The notes under the pieces are model-generated. The model was given only the letters and a program-made list of their open reading frames with translations. It did no database searches and had not been told where the DNA came from. A program made the translations under genes and the position numbers. From assembly GCA_010015745.1 (NCBI GenBank), contig ML978219.1, positions 62,001 to 126,000 of the forward strand: 64,000 bases of DNA. The letters are read 5' to 3'. Each line of letters opens with the position of its first letter. Positions within the stretch are counted from its first letter, which is position 1. The stretch comes from Setomelanomma holmii. Its lineage: Eukaryota > Ascomycota > Dothideomycetes > Pleosporales > Phaeosphaeriaceae. Below, piece after piece: positions 32,260-43,567 of this stretch.

Positions 32260-32501
32260 AGTAATCAAGAGTTCTGATGGCTGCCCATAGATGCCATAGT
32301 TTGTGAGATTGAAACCCAGCTCAAGAAATCACCACGTGTATACATAGCCCGACCACAGCCTTTATTGTACATCTAATACTGCAAAATCTACAAAGCTACA
32401 CAGTGAGTAACTAGCTCCATCCAGAAAATGAAGCCCTTGAAATGAAACAATCGGCATTTCTCAATCTCGTTCTCGTCTTATCAGCAAATTTCTCGTTGGA
32501 A

Positions 32502-33680
32502 CTACCCCCAAGGCCACAAATGCTTGACACCCTCATGATCGTCTTCGCTTACTTCCCGATCGACCGCAATCAACTCCAAATCATCCTTCGTCCAAGGCTC
32601 CGGTGGCTCGAAACCCACCCAACGGTGCTTCTAAAATGTCAGCGGGACCTGCACGACATCACTAACATCAAGCCCATCGCGAATGAACTCCGCTGAGCTA
32701 TATAGCATGATAGATTCATCGTCGAAATCCAGATCAGTAGTGATGATCAGAAGCTGATCTTCGCCGTCTTTCGATTCTGTGTGGTCGATGGTGTCGAAAT
32801 CTGATATAGCGTGGAAGTTGTATTGCAAACCGAGTCCGTAGTCGTTGCAGACTTCTGCCATGGTGTGCTTGCCCGCCGCCATGACTTTGACGTTGGCTTT
32901 TGCGTAGCTGCGCAGATTGCCGCAATCGAAGTGAACATGGTCATCACCTATGACCTTTAGCTCAACAAATTCGCGGTTCAAGGCTGTGGAAAGCTACTCA
33001 CAATCCCAGCGCTGATGCTCATGCCAGAACCTGAAGACGTGACCCAACTCATGAGCCACTGTCGTGATCCAGTGATCATGCGGGTATTTCTTCTTCGACT
33101 CGAGATTGAAACGAGAGCCATGGCGATCAGGTTCATCATTGAAATCCATGGGCATATAGCCAGTTATGGACCATGCCTGCACGTTGGGAGTGTCGTCTTC
33201 ACCGAACGCGGCGATGTTGTGAGGGATTTCGGGGTTCCAGTTCTCGGAGTTGGGCAGATGACAGTAAGGATGCGTTCCATCGGGTGCGGCGTACTCGTGG
33301 AACTGTAGCTTGTGTCCATAAGCCGCGCCCACGTTGCCGAAACGATCATACCAGAGCTTCCATGCTGCCATGATGTCGTCCTCGAAGTTGATTCGCGCTG
33401 GCTCGTTGGTGAAGCAGTATTGCACGATGCCGTTCGGCCAGATAGTGCGAGCTTCGCCAGACTGTAACTGTTAGTATTTGGTCCCAAGTCGTAGCATTTG
33501 ATGAGCACTAACGTGACTGATAATCTCGTTCCTACCTATACTGCCAGGGGTCTGAGGTGTCAAAGTTTGGATGATATGTGCAGTCGTATGCGTGTCATTG
33601 CCAATATTTCTGAGGTCATCGAGGGGAGGAGGGCAGCCAGCCACGAAGCCCACAAGCGCAATTAACAAAAGAGACAGAAT
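32502..33680 (-). pseudogene. Astacin-like secreted metalloprotease B, nonsense mutation
   Basis: Exons about 33680-33513, 33461-33002 and 32947-32502. The hydrophobic N-terminus (LLLIALVGFVAG) is a signal peptide, but no in-frame ATG precedes it, so the start codon is missing or lies in an unseen exon. The catalytic domain starts TIWPNGIVQYCF. The zinc site is HELGHVFRFWHEHQRWDC, completed across a 54-nt intron (GTGAGT...TCATAG), with Arg at the normally conserved Gly. The Met-turn is ESIMLYSS. A TAG at 32631-32633 interrupts the frame about 40 codons before the point where paralogue A ends; beyond it the sequence stays in register to HLWPWG. The TAG sits where a Trp is plausible (compare AKWKER in A). 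The pair is tail to tail, about 240 bp apart. Confidence 0.75.
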
Positions 33681-33939
33681 GTCTCTTCTCCAGTTTAGTC
33701 GAGTTCAAGGACTTGATTGAGAATTATATGGCATTGAGTGCGCTATAATGCCGTTGATGTGATAAAGGAGGTCGTTTCTAGAATGGAAAAGACCTTATAG
33801 CGAGAGGATCAAATAGCACCATGACGTAAGGTGTACCCGCTGCCTCCATAACAATCAGGCCAATTATGCGACGATCGTGAGTAGTGACTCCTTGGTTGAC
33901 CGTGGGACCACTAGATTGATGCAATGCGGCAGAGGCTTT

Positions 33940-35072
33940 TCATGCTCGCACCGTCCCACTGTCACCATTGATACGCTCAATTTTGCCCGTCACATGATCC
34001 CACACCAACTCCTTCACACCATTTCTTCTCATCTCTCTCAGAACACCTACTGCGCGCTCAGCAGGTCCTTCGCAATCCCTGCCAACCGAATAGACTCCAC
34101 TTCCCGGTCCCCCGTTACTACCACTCAACGCAACGGAGTCTTGTGTATCAATGCCAGATGCTTTTCCAGTCTGCGGTCTGTACCTGCCACTCGTGGCAAG
34201 ATAAACATGACGCTCGCCAGCCTCTTCAATTGGGACGAACAACCATCTTGCCAGGAAGAAGTGCGCCAGCTCCAATAAGATGCGCATCACCAACCCTAGA
34301 AATCCGCCGCCGCTACCTTTATGTAGGTCTGTGTACACTGTTCCTGGATAGTCATGCACGAAGCTAACATTCGGTGCTTGCTCCGCCAAGGATTCTAGAG
34401 CGAAGGCATGCACGCTGGTCATATGAGCTCGAAGTTTTCTGAACGGTATATCGTCGGCGTCGATGTCTGACGTGTGAATGTCCCCTTCATGAGTACCGCC
34501 AGCCACATTGACAACGCGGGCCAGGGGTGTTGTATCACCAGCTGTGCTCAGTACTGGAAGCAGGTTTTGGACAACGCGAATGCGGCTGTATGTTGAAGCT
34601 GCAAGGAAGTTGTTGAGGCCCTCCGCTATGATCATCAGCAGAGCACTAAACTGTATAATGCAGAGCCGTTGAAGATTGTACTGCAACATTGAAATGCCCA
34701 GCGGTTTGATCACTCACATGTCTTGCCGAATTTGATTTCTCCTGCACTCAGAACAACAATATTGATCAAATTCTCCTTGCTCGTCACATACGCACAGGCT
34801 GCATCTGTCTCCTTGATGAGGCTCAAGTCGACCTTTACAAAGTCGTATTCTCCACGGGAATTGATCTGTCGACATTCGGCAATGACACGCGCAGCTGAAG
34901 CAGGGTTGCGTGCAAGAAGGTAGATGCGAGGCTGAACAGCATACCTGACGAATGTTTTGAGTGTGATTTCTCCAATGCCGGTAGTTGCACCTGCGAATAC
35001 AGCCACCGAACCCTGGGGCAATTTTGTGGCAATCTGAGAATTTGATGCGACGACTTCTTCGAGTGAGACCAT
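33940..35072 (-). CDS. SDR-like protein lacking the usual catalytic Tyr-Lys
   Basis: Exons 35072-34718 and 34625-33940 predict 346 aa. The 92-nt intron (GTGAGT...CATAG) is set by phase and gives GKTSEGLNNF across the join. The N-terminal Rossmann motif AGATTGIG is present, as is a VVLSAGEI block in the position of NNAG. The region that should hold the catalytic Ser and YxxxK reads VVNVAGGTHEGD followed by LRAHMTSVHAFALE, with no Tyr-x3-Lys. It probably binds a dinucleotide but may not be a standard SDR enzyme. Similar degenerate SDRs occur in fungal accessory loci. It is adjacent to the divergent pepsin-like gene. Confidence 0.75.
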
Positions 35073-35828
35073 TGTAGATTACCCAGGGTTTTGAAGGAAA
35101 ATGTTGATGGCAATCTAAGTCGTATGGGCGAACGTTTTCACACTCTTTATGGCCAGCCAAAAGGCCATCCTGCGCGACGTGGAACGTCAGAATCACGAAT
35201 TGACGGACCAACTGCGGAGGAACTTTCCACGCGTAAGACGATGGCTTGCCTCTTTGGGGTAATGACCATGCAGACTCATAGTCGCCTGAAACGCATAAGG
35301 AGCAGTAAACACTTTGTTTGCGTGCTCTTGGTGACACTCGAAAGGGAAGCAATGTTGTTGTGCGAATGGTGAGGTGGTGTGTGGGGAAGCTGTCCAAGGG
35401 CAAATGAGACTGGTGTTAAATCGAGCGTAGCGTGCCCCGCCTCATCGCGCGCTAACCTACGCGACGTGACCCTCATCAACACTTTCTTCGTCCTGGATCA
35501 ACATCATCATCATCAATCGGCTCAAATCCGCGGTGTTCTTGTTCAGTATGATGTTTCTCTCATAAGAGGAATCGTCCGCTGAACCGACGCGTCGCGTGGG
35601 CATGCAGGGAGAACGTCCCTGCGAAGTTCCGGCGCACTTACGTGCTTGAGACAATAGCATCATGCATTTACTCACAAGGTTCAAAAACATGCCTTACATT
35701 CCAGGGTTGAGATCTCGCTTTGGCCAGTAACGTGGAGATCCAGCATTCCACAGATCTCATTCCAGGGACAGGTATAAATCGATGATTAACCCTGGCTCAG
35801 AGCGCCCCAAACATTAGGGATTCATACA
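35073..35828. other. Divergent intergenic region
   Basis: Between the SDR-like and pepsin-like starts. It contains a TATAAAT at about 35773, 56 bp upstream of the pepsin-like ATG, on the plus strand. There is no coding frame of note. Confidence 0.45.
35773..35779 (+). promoter_or_regulatory. Putative TATA box of the pepsin-like gene
   Basis: TATAAAT lies 56 bp before the start codon at 35829. The spacing suits a fungal core promoter. Confidence 0.45.
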
Positions 35829-36956
35829 ATGCTCTCGATATACCGTACGCTGGTAGCGACATTTTTCACTACTGTGCCACTGGCCATTGCTCAAGGCAAC
35901 AGTCTCTCCGTGTTTCCTCAAACCATCTTCCTTCCATGGATTGCGCCATTCTCAGGTCCGTCAACCTACACGCCTAGTGTCCGTGGAAGTATCTTCGGCA
36001 CGAATTTCAACTTTTCAATCGACACCGGCAGCCCCGGCGTCCTGATCAGCTCTTCGCTCCTTCTAACCGTCAAGCTTTCTTCTAAGAATCCAACCGGGTG
36101 GAAATTCTTAGATAGTAGTGACATCTTGTACAATGGTCGCTTCGTCGATCTCAATATTACTTTCTGCGGATCTAATGGGGAGCGAGCGATCAGCCGTGTT
36201 CCTGTCTTGGTGGTAACGAGTATTGTCAAGTGTCCAGGGTACGACGTCTTCAAGGGGAACGGTGTATGTCCGCCTGAAAAGCTAGAGCGACAATGGAGTC
36301 AGATCCGCAGGACAGTACTTTACATGGGCGTCGGCTTTGGTCGCAACGTTCCGGGCAGCGGAATACCATACGGCACACCAGATCACAACCCACTTATCAA
36401 CGTTATCGCACCCAGCAAGTATAAACAGCTCTTCCTGCGACAAGGCTACACTATTTCAACAAAGGGAGTGTGCTTGGGTCTTGCTGGCGTGAACACAAAT
36501 GGTGTAGTGTGGCAAAAGCTCGAGAAGATGGCTGGACCGGATCTTCGAGCATGGGCACCACCCCTTGTTTCTTTCACTCACGATAACTCGAACAATCCAG
36601 TACAGGCACAAGCGCTGATCGACACTGGCATCACGCAGATGTACATCCAGTCCACGCCAGGACTTCCACTGCCAAATGTAACGACGAAAGACCCAAGCCC
36701 TCTACCGGGCACGATTACGCGCGTCAAATCTGGCACTAAACTGGTCTTTGCGTTCCCGGACTTCAAGAAAGGTGTCGCCGGGTACGACTTCGTAGTTGGT
36801 GACACCGCCTTTCCGAGCCAGCCGAGATACGTGCAGCCGGTGACCAGTGGGTCTGGACCGTTTGTGAACACTGGAAGGAACTTCTTATATGGATTTTCGA
36901 TCGTTTTTGATGCCATCGCAGGTCGCTTCGGCTTCATTTTCGCGCAGTGTAAATAA
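35829..36956 (+). CDS. Secreted pepsin-like (A1-fold) protein
   Basis: A single exon of 375 aa. The N-terminus MLSIYRTLVATFFTTVPLAIAQG is a signal peptide with probable cleavage after AIAQ. Two aspartic-protease motifs are visible: FSIDTGSPGVLIS near residue 68 and ALIDTGITQMYI near residue 263. They have the spacing expected of the two lobes of a pepsin-like enzyme. The first matches the catalytic DTGS well; the second has DTGI, and Ile is unusual where Ser or Thr is common. The substrate flap Tyr is not obvious. It is likely a secreted aspartic protease or an inactive relative. The start is supported by the signal peptide and a nearby TATA box. Confidence 0.75.
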   Translation: MLSIYRTLVATFFTTVPLAIAQGNSLSVFPQTIFLPWIAPFSGPSTYTPSVRGSIFGTNFNFSIDTGSPGVLISSSLLLTVKLSSKNPTGWKFLDSSDILYNGRFVDLNITFCGSNGERAISRVPVLVVTSIVKCPGYDVFKGNGVCPPEKLERQWSQIRRTVLYMGVGFGRNVPGSGIPYGTPDHNPLINVIAPSKYKQLFLRQGYTISTKGVCLGLAGVNTNGVVWQKLEKMAGPDLRAWAPPLVSFTHDNSNNPVQAQALIDTGITQMYIQSTPGLPLPNVTTKDPSPLPGTITRVKSGTKLVFAFPDFKKGVAGYDFVVGDTAFPSQPRYVQPVTSGSGPFVNTGRNFLYGFSIVFDAIAGRFGFIFAQCK

Positions 36957-37218
36957 CGGTGATGCTAGGCGTGAGATGATCTCACTTGCAAGCGATTAGC
37001 AAGCCTCCAGTGGAGGCGCAGAAAGGTTCGAAGAAGGGGTGCAACTAGTAGGATGATATCAATCGTGACTACATGAATCAAGATATTGAGCATCAAGGAC
37101 GGGCAAGACTGACTTAGATTTGACGGTCTGGTACTCGATAGCCAATATCGCGCGTTACACGAGCTGGCGATCGTCTTCAGACATGATTCCCTACGGTCAA
37201 TGTACCAATACGATATGC

Positions 37219-38693
37219 TCATGCTGAAGCTTCCACAGGCTTGACGCCAACCTCTACCATCTTCGCATCTTCGACCCTCTCCGCACTCTTCTCCACAACA
37301 TCTGTCAACCCCAGGTACTTGAGATTCGCAGCCCAACCAAGATCATCTCCAAAGTATGCCTGCATGACATCTAGGCCATACTTCATCCCGTTCGTAGGAT
37401 CATAAGTGAGACACTGCTTACCCACCGCAAGACCAATGACCGCTGCCCAAGCTGGCAGCTCCGTCATTGCTCGCCTCTCGGTCTCGGGCGCTGACCCAGG
37501 GAGTTCGGCGTTCAGTATCGATGCGTAGATGTTTTGTGCGGCGGCTTGGCCCATGACTGTAGCGCTGCCTGCGCGCTTAATGCCGGACCAGGCAATCACG
37601 TCACCAACGCCGAAGTGCGATGACGCGTTGGGAATAGTGTCTTTGAACATGAGTGACTGGTGGACCATGATTTCCTTGTCGTCGTTCAGACACGATTCTG
37701 GCAGTACGTCTGTTGTTGGTGTGCCTTTCTTGGTCGAGTCAATGACAAAGTCTGCTGTGATGGTGTCTCCGTTTGCCAATGTGACGATCGATTGACCATT
37801 CGGTTGTTCAGCTATGGAAGCCCTGTTACCAAGGACAAGCTCGACACCTTCCTCCTCGAGCAGGATGCGGGCGCGGTCTTTGACGTCTGATGGAAGTGGC
37901 TCGGATGAAAGAACCTCGCTCCGCGAGTGTACTAATGTGACACCGATCTGTGGGTAGTAGTTCTTGATCTCGGCTGCGAACTCAACGCCGACAGCTCCGG
38001 CACCGATGACTACAACCCTTCGTCCTTCATATCTGGTAGGGTCGCCGCCTGTAATCTTTTCGATGAAAGACTTTCCATCTCTTAGGTACTCTTCATAGCT
38101 TCCCGACTTCGGTACCGCTGGCCAACGTCTCTTTAGTCCGGTGGCCATGACAAGGTAGTCATATGCTTGCCGCTGCGGTCTCCCACTACGGTCGCACCAT
38201 TCTGCCACCTTCGCTTCTGGATCCACCTTCTTGACACTACCATGCTTGAATTGTAGATTCGAATGCTTTAACTCATTCAAGTGACTAAACCTTCTCCACA
38301 TGTAACCAGTATACTTCGGCGTGACATGTGCAAGTGGTGCGCCAACAGAGTGGACTGTAAAGTACCCAGTCAGTACAAGAACTTCATGCAAGGTGATGAT
38401 ATGGAGTGCGGAAGTGGCAAAAGCACACCATTCGCGCCTCGGTTAATGTGGGGTCGAAGTGACGCACAATATCCATCGCGCTCGTCAATAACAGTGATCT
38501 CGACACCTCGACTACTGCGTGCGCCTTTGAAGTCTAGTCCTGGGTATACCGACTGTCTGGCCTTTCCTTGGGAAAACTCGAGGAGGTTGAGGACGGCTGA
38601 GATGCCGCCGTATGCACAGCCGACAACGAGGATCCGGTGTGGATTTGAGAGGGTGAGGTTGCCTATGGCATCTGTGACATTGGGAAGTCTCAT
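37219..38693 (-). CDS. FAD-dependent pyridine nucleotide oxidoreductase (AIF/NDH2-like)
   Basis: Exons 38693-38468 and 38354-37219, predicted 453 aa. The 113-nt intron (GTGCGT...CTGACTGGG...TTTACAG) joins ERDGY to FHSVGAPLA, the usual transition in this family. The N-terminal FAD-binding motif is ILVVGCAYGGISAV and is followed by EITVIDERDGY. The second Rossmann motif, RVVVIGAGAVGVEFA, binds NAD(P)H. A late GVGDVIAW block is the FAD-ribityl contact. The fungal members resemble AIF-like/FSP1-type quinone or flavin reductases; the electron acceptor is unknown. There is no clear transmembrane segment, only a hydrophobic patch. Its start lies about 1.2 kb from the NmrA-like gene in divergent orientation. 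Confidence 0.85.
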
Positions 38694-39891
38694 TCTGAAA
38701 ATTGGTATAAGATCTGATAGAAGAGTAGGTTGAAGGAGGAAAGTCGGACGAGCCAGAGCGATGATCTGATAAGATCGTGCGTCTTTGTTGCAGACAGCGA
38801 CATCGGAAATCACGCACACTCAGGCCCTAACGCGTCCTACGGCAACACGAAGATCCACTGTTCATGTCCAGACGTTAGAGCGTGGTGTTCTCGATGCTCA
38901 TTGGGAGGACATGAGCACGAGTTATCAGATCCACTGCAAATTTTATCTGATCCGCTCTTAGCGTGCTTGGCCTCTGCTTGCCACACTTGCACGCCGTTGC
39001 TCGTGGATGTTCACCTTCCAACATAGATCAAGTAGTGACGAGCTGTGACCGATGTACGCGTTTGCGAAGCTTATTCGTGCCGTCGCTGTGTGCGCCTTCC
39101 TTGCCACAGACAAATTGGGCGATGCCCAGTCCGCACCTGCATTTAGTCCACTCCTTTCCTTCATCCTACCGAGTGGAGCATGGGAAGCCTCGTTCATATA
39201 TTATTATCAGCGGCGTCGTACTGATTGGAGTCCGAGATGGAGTTGCAAGGGATTACGAAACTCCTCTTTTGTACAGCTAAGAGTTCGGACTTTCGGCCCT
39301 CCCAAATTCTCCGCACTCAGGCACGTTCTCTCCTACTGCTATCAGCCATGTCATGACCATAGACCGGGCTATATGTTGCGCCGCCTCGCCACCCTGCATC
39401 CTTCAGCAATTAGGTAACATTCACTACTAGTTCACTAATCTGACTCCGCTGCCAAGCGCGCCATGCCACATCCCGCTCGCGTCGCTGCTGGATATGATTC
39501 GTCCGCGACTTGGACACGACAAATGCGAGAACTAGAGAGTAATCATCCTGGCGGGGTTTCAGTCTTATGTTGCACGAGAGCGGAACTTTGTCATCCCCGA
39601 ATGTGCGCAATGGTTGATGCCTCAAGGCTACAGGTAAAAGCGGGAGAAATTGCAAAGTCACCACGATGCTTTGACTCCAGAGCTGGAGGCTGAGCAACGG
39701 AGTCGGAGTGACTCTTGCGCGTTCACAATGGAATTCATGAAGGCAGCAAGAAACTTGGATCTTCGACGCTCAAGATTGAAGCAGCTTGTGAAGTATATAA
39801 AGGCGACGTTGAATCGCTTTACCATCTAAACATACAACGGCCATCGTACTCACATTGAAAGCAAACCTGAACGAACCGCGATATTATCAAC
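38694..39891. other. Divergent intergenic region
   Basis: About 1.2 kb. A 121-codon plus-strand frame at 39052-39417 starts with a hydrophobic segment but is otherwise basic and low-confidence, so it is not called. TATATAAA is present at 39794-39801. Confidence 0.4.
39794..39801 (+). promoter_or_regulatory. Putative TATA box of the NmrA-like gene
   Basis: TATATAAA lies 91-98 bp before the ATG at 39892, on the coding strand. Confidence 0.5.
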
Positions 39892-41004
39892 ATGTCCCAT
39901 AAGCTCATAACAGTCTTCGGCGCGACCGATGCTCAAGGCTCCTCCGTCCTGCGCTCCCTCTCCCAGAACACCATCACACCATTCCGTCTCCGCGGCACGA
40001 CGCGCAATCCTTCTTTTGATGCCTCCAAAGCCCTTCTCACTCAAGTTTCTGGCCTCGATCTTGTGCAAGCCGATGGCTGGGACAAAGCTTCCATGGTCGC
40101 AGCCTTCCGCGATGCTTGGGGTGCATTCGTGAACACTAATTCCGACGATCCGGTGTTCGAAAATCCCGAAGAGACGCGCACGGAGGTCGATCTTGGGAGG
40201 CTGATTGTCGATGCGGCGGTTGAGGCTGGCATTGAGGTCTTCGTGTATAGTGGCTTGAACAGCGCGAGAGAGATTACTGGTGGGAAAGGTCCGAACAAAG
40301 CTTTCGATGGTAGGACTTCAAGCTTCCGATGCATTCATGCGTACGGCTGACAGTGTCGCAGATAAGCACGCGATTGGCAAGTACGTCAAGTTCACTGGTG
40401 CCTCCAAGGCCGTCGTGCTCGCCAGCCCCGGATGGTACTTCGAAACCTTCCTGAACCAAGAGCTTGCTCCTGTCTTTGGCGACTTTCCGTATATTCCTTC
40501 TGAAGACGGCACTTACGTGCTTCGCTACCCAAGATGGGGTGGGAAAGAAGATGTACTACTTATCTCGATTGCCGAGGACTATGGTGACATCGTGCATGGT
40601 ATATTTCTAGAGCCTGAGAAATGGGATGGAAAGTTGGTGCAAGGAGTAAGCGACATCAAGTCTTTCAATGAAGTCATTGCTGCGTTCGAGCGCGGTAAGC
40701 TATCCATCTTAAGCCGACCTATCGAAGACGTCTAATTGTGCCAGCTACTGGAAAGACAGCGCGATTTGACGAGGTGCCTAAATGGCAAAATCTCGAAGTC
40801 TACGGCATCCGTGCGCTCGAGACCGTGAAGCTCATGTTTGGTTTCTGCCAGGAGTCTGGTGCAAGGTACTTCGGAGAGGTGACCGAGGCAGAGACAGCTT
40901 CGCAGCTTAAGAGGTCGGCAAGGGAGGCTTGTGGAAGGCGTTACACAAACGCACACTTGTCGACGACTGAGAACTTCTTCAAACGTGGATTCAAGGCGCA
41001 GTGA
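39892..41004 (+). CDS. NmrA-like family NAD(P)-binding protein
   Basis: Exons 39892-40309, 40362-40694 and 40745-41004 predict 336 aa; both introns (GTAGGA...TCGCAG and GTAAGC...GCCAG) preserve frame. The start KLITVFGATDAQGSSVLRSL contains the GATxxQG Rossmann motif typical of NmrA-like atypical SDRs. VFVYSGLNSA and YVKFTGASKAVV follow, and the third exon encodes KLMFGFCQESGARYFGEVTE, the conserved C-terminal block. Members bind NAD(P) and act as redox sensors or isoflavone-reductase-like enzymes; NmrA itself represses nitrogen metabolism through AreA. This protein is a generic family member, and no link to the nitrate transporter 12 kb away can be claimed. Confidence 0.86.
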
Positions 41005-41164
41005 AGACGAAGCGCAGTGCGAGTGCAAAGAATCACATCGTGTAGGGGAAGTCTCGGAGTCTACACGGCGAATAGAAAGACTCGCGCTACTTTTAGAGTT
41101 ATCCTCATAGAACGCTATCCCGCGTGCCTTGTGCTGGCGCCTGTGTTTTTATTGTCAACGAAGG

Positions 41165-43194
41165 TCAAGACTTTTCCCGAACATCGGACAGCAGGCGAAT
41201 GTATGCCTCTAAATCCGCGTCTCTGTAGTCGCTTATCCAATGGAGGATGATATTGATACACTGCAGGAATAGTATGGTTCCTCCAGCGACGGCCAAATTA
41301 CCCAGTATGTTCAGAAGTACTGCCGAGGAGAACGCCACGAGAGTCCAGGTGTAACACTGTACCCGAATCCAACGATGTGGGTTCACCTTCTCTTCCGTGC
41401 TGGATAGCTGCTTTGTGATAGCCCATGTATTTGCCTTCAGTCGTATTGCAGCTTTATAAACAGTTTCGTCGGTGGTCTCGCTACATTTAATGGCAATGTG
41501 CTTGCTTTTACGCAGGAAGTATCGCTGTACTAGGTCTAAGCTCTCGTCATAGCGACGATTCATGGACTCGGCATGCGCAAGGAATGGGTCGCGCGCATCA
41601 GCTGACGATGTGCAAGGTAAGGTATCAGTCCGGGGTACTGCAGTCAGTTCGAGTGCTCCCGTCGGGACCGCCGGCAGGTCGTTCGAGTCAGCGTGCGGCG
41701 ATTTAAGAGTTTCATCGCCAACGGACTCTATCTGACGTAAGGGCATGCAAGCTAGTAGCACAATTTTTGATATACCATAGTAAATCTCCGCCGCAGCAAG
41801 AACAGGCAGAACAAGGAGAAACAGAGGCGTGATCTGACCAAATCCCATACTTGCGACGTCTTCGAATTCCGCCTGCATCCACCGGTAGTTGATCATCCGT
41901 GTAAATCCGTATGTCAACATGAACGTGAGCAAAGGGGCCACTGGAAGCAGAGAGTTGCGATACATATTTTCCACCACTGCTTGTTGAGATAGCAATGCCC
42001 AGAGAGCTTTGATATTGCTCGGCGAGCGTGATGAGACTGCACTTTGTAGCTTGATGGTTTGGAGTAATCGTCTGTGTGTTTCAGACCATTGTTCCTTCGC
42101 GGCCTCATCAAGCACGGCTTTCCACTCCACTAGAGTCGCGCTGGTAAGGTCCCTCAACCCTGGTAAGGACTTCTTGCTCAGCGCTACTTCGATCTTTGCA
42201 GACACAATGCCCGCACCACAAGAGCCGCTAGTGATAAGGCCAAACGATTGGAAGATACGGTTCTTATACCCGACGACCAGGAGTAAGAAGGTTAGTATCC
42301 AAGGCAAGACTAGGAGAAGATCGAGTCTAGAAACAAGTAAGCCATCGACCAACGCCATACGTATGTCTCGTTCCAGGTAACACTGAACGATCGCTGAATG
42401 CTTCTTACTTTGTAAGTACGAATCCCAATATGTCAAGCCCGTTGTGAACAGAATGATGGCAAAACAGTACAGAAACAAGATCATCAAGACAAACATCCCA
42501 AAGATACGCCAATTCCTGATTGTCTCATGATGTTTGAAGTATTGTCGCAGGCTGTCCAATGTTGCAAAATGCGTCGTGGTAGAAAACCAAGCCAGGGCGA
42601 ATGCGACCTGGAACTCTGACACAGAGAGCGTACATTGGCCGATTATAGCGGCTATAAGGATCGCCAGACCGACCACAAGCTGCTGATCACTCAACGCCAG
42701 TATGAATCGAGTCAACGCTTCTTCGCGTTGTGCGCGGGTAAACTTTCGGTGGCTGACCGTTGGTTGTTCTCGACGGTACAGTTGCTGGGTCGCTGTAGAG
42801 ATCCAGGTTCGGCACCTCGGAATAGTGCGCCAGGGCTGCTGTTTCGCGAGCCTCTCCGTGCTTTTTGCATAATTGGATATGAAGATTTTATCTGTATCGC
42901 TGAGGCAATCTTCCGGCATCGAGTCCGAAAGGTAGGCGAGGACGACCGCAACCACAGTCATCGCCGCAGACATGATGAATGCCACCATGACCTGTGCGCC
43001 CTATGTCAGCTTGATCGATGCAGTACGAGGCGCTGTCACGATTCAGAAGACCTGCGTACCTCTCGGGCAAACACTTTTATCTTACAGAGGAAGGCTGAAG
43101 CACACCACAGTCCCTCGAAGACGCGATCCGCACAGCTGAGCTGTTGTGCATGATGGCTTGCATGATGGCTTGCATGATGGCGTGCATGATACAT
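41165..43194 (-). CDS. Polytopic membrane protein of unknown function
   Basis: Exons 43194-43060 and 43000-41165 (59-nt intron, GTACGC...CTGACATAG) predict about 656 aa. The intron is inferred because the downstream frame has a TAG just before its first Met and the spliced product FAREGAQVMVAFIMSAAM reads smoothly. Hydrophobic segments include LVVGLAILIAAIIGQC, IFGMFVLMILFLYCFAIILF and LLVLPWILTFLLLVVGY, with others further on, for roughly 8-9 membrane spans. A RAQREEALTRFILALSDQQL block before the second span is characteristic of a fungal-specific family without known function. Exon 1 contains a 12-bp tandem repeat encoding HHAS. The first Met is uncertain. Confidence 0.68.
43147..43190. repeat. 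12-bp tandem repeat, about 3.7 copies
   Basis: TGCATGATGGCT is repeated with one change in the third copy. On the minus strand it falls inside the proposed first exon of the membrane-protein gene and encodes repeated His-His-Ala-Ser. Copy number is likely to vary. Confidence 0.8.
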
Positions 43195-43567
43195 AGTCGA
43201 CAGCCACTCAATGCGTTGCAATCTTACGTGCAAACGTTTGTGATCATCGCGCGACGTAAAGGCACTCAGCTGCGGCAGAAAGCAAAGATGTCCGAAAGAG
43301 CAAAACAATGACAAACGTTAAGCGTGGTCGGAGCGCGGCTAAGAAAGTCGAGATAGCAAAAGAAGGGAGGGGAAGTCGAAGCCGGGAAGCTGAAAACGCC
43401 TCCAGCGCTCGGGCCACAGACTAGGCTGAATTCAGATCGATGTCCTCTTTCTTCCTCACCTCAGACAAGGCTGTAAAGAACTCGGTACTTTCTATCGGTA
43501 CTTCTGGCATGTATTCATTACTGGTAGCCAAATAAATTTTCGTCCTTATCCCCACACTACCACACCA

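Noticed and set aside
33000..33002. In-frame TAG near 32990 in metalloprotease B, first read as a second nonsense mutation
   Set aside because: A 54-nt GT-AG intron (32948-33001) removes it and restores alignment with paralogue A.
39052..39417. Possible small secreted protein
   Set aside because: Only the first 20 residues look signal-like. The rest is basic, without a cysteine pattern, and lies in a divergent promoter region.
25023..43194. Secondary-metabolite gene cluster (SDR, FAD enzyme, NmrA-like, SDR-like, hydrolases)
   Set aside because: No core synthase, pathway transporter or zinc-cluster regulator is present. Intergenic distances and mixed orientations are ordinary.
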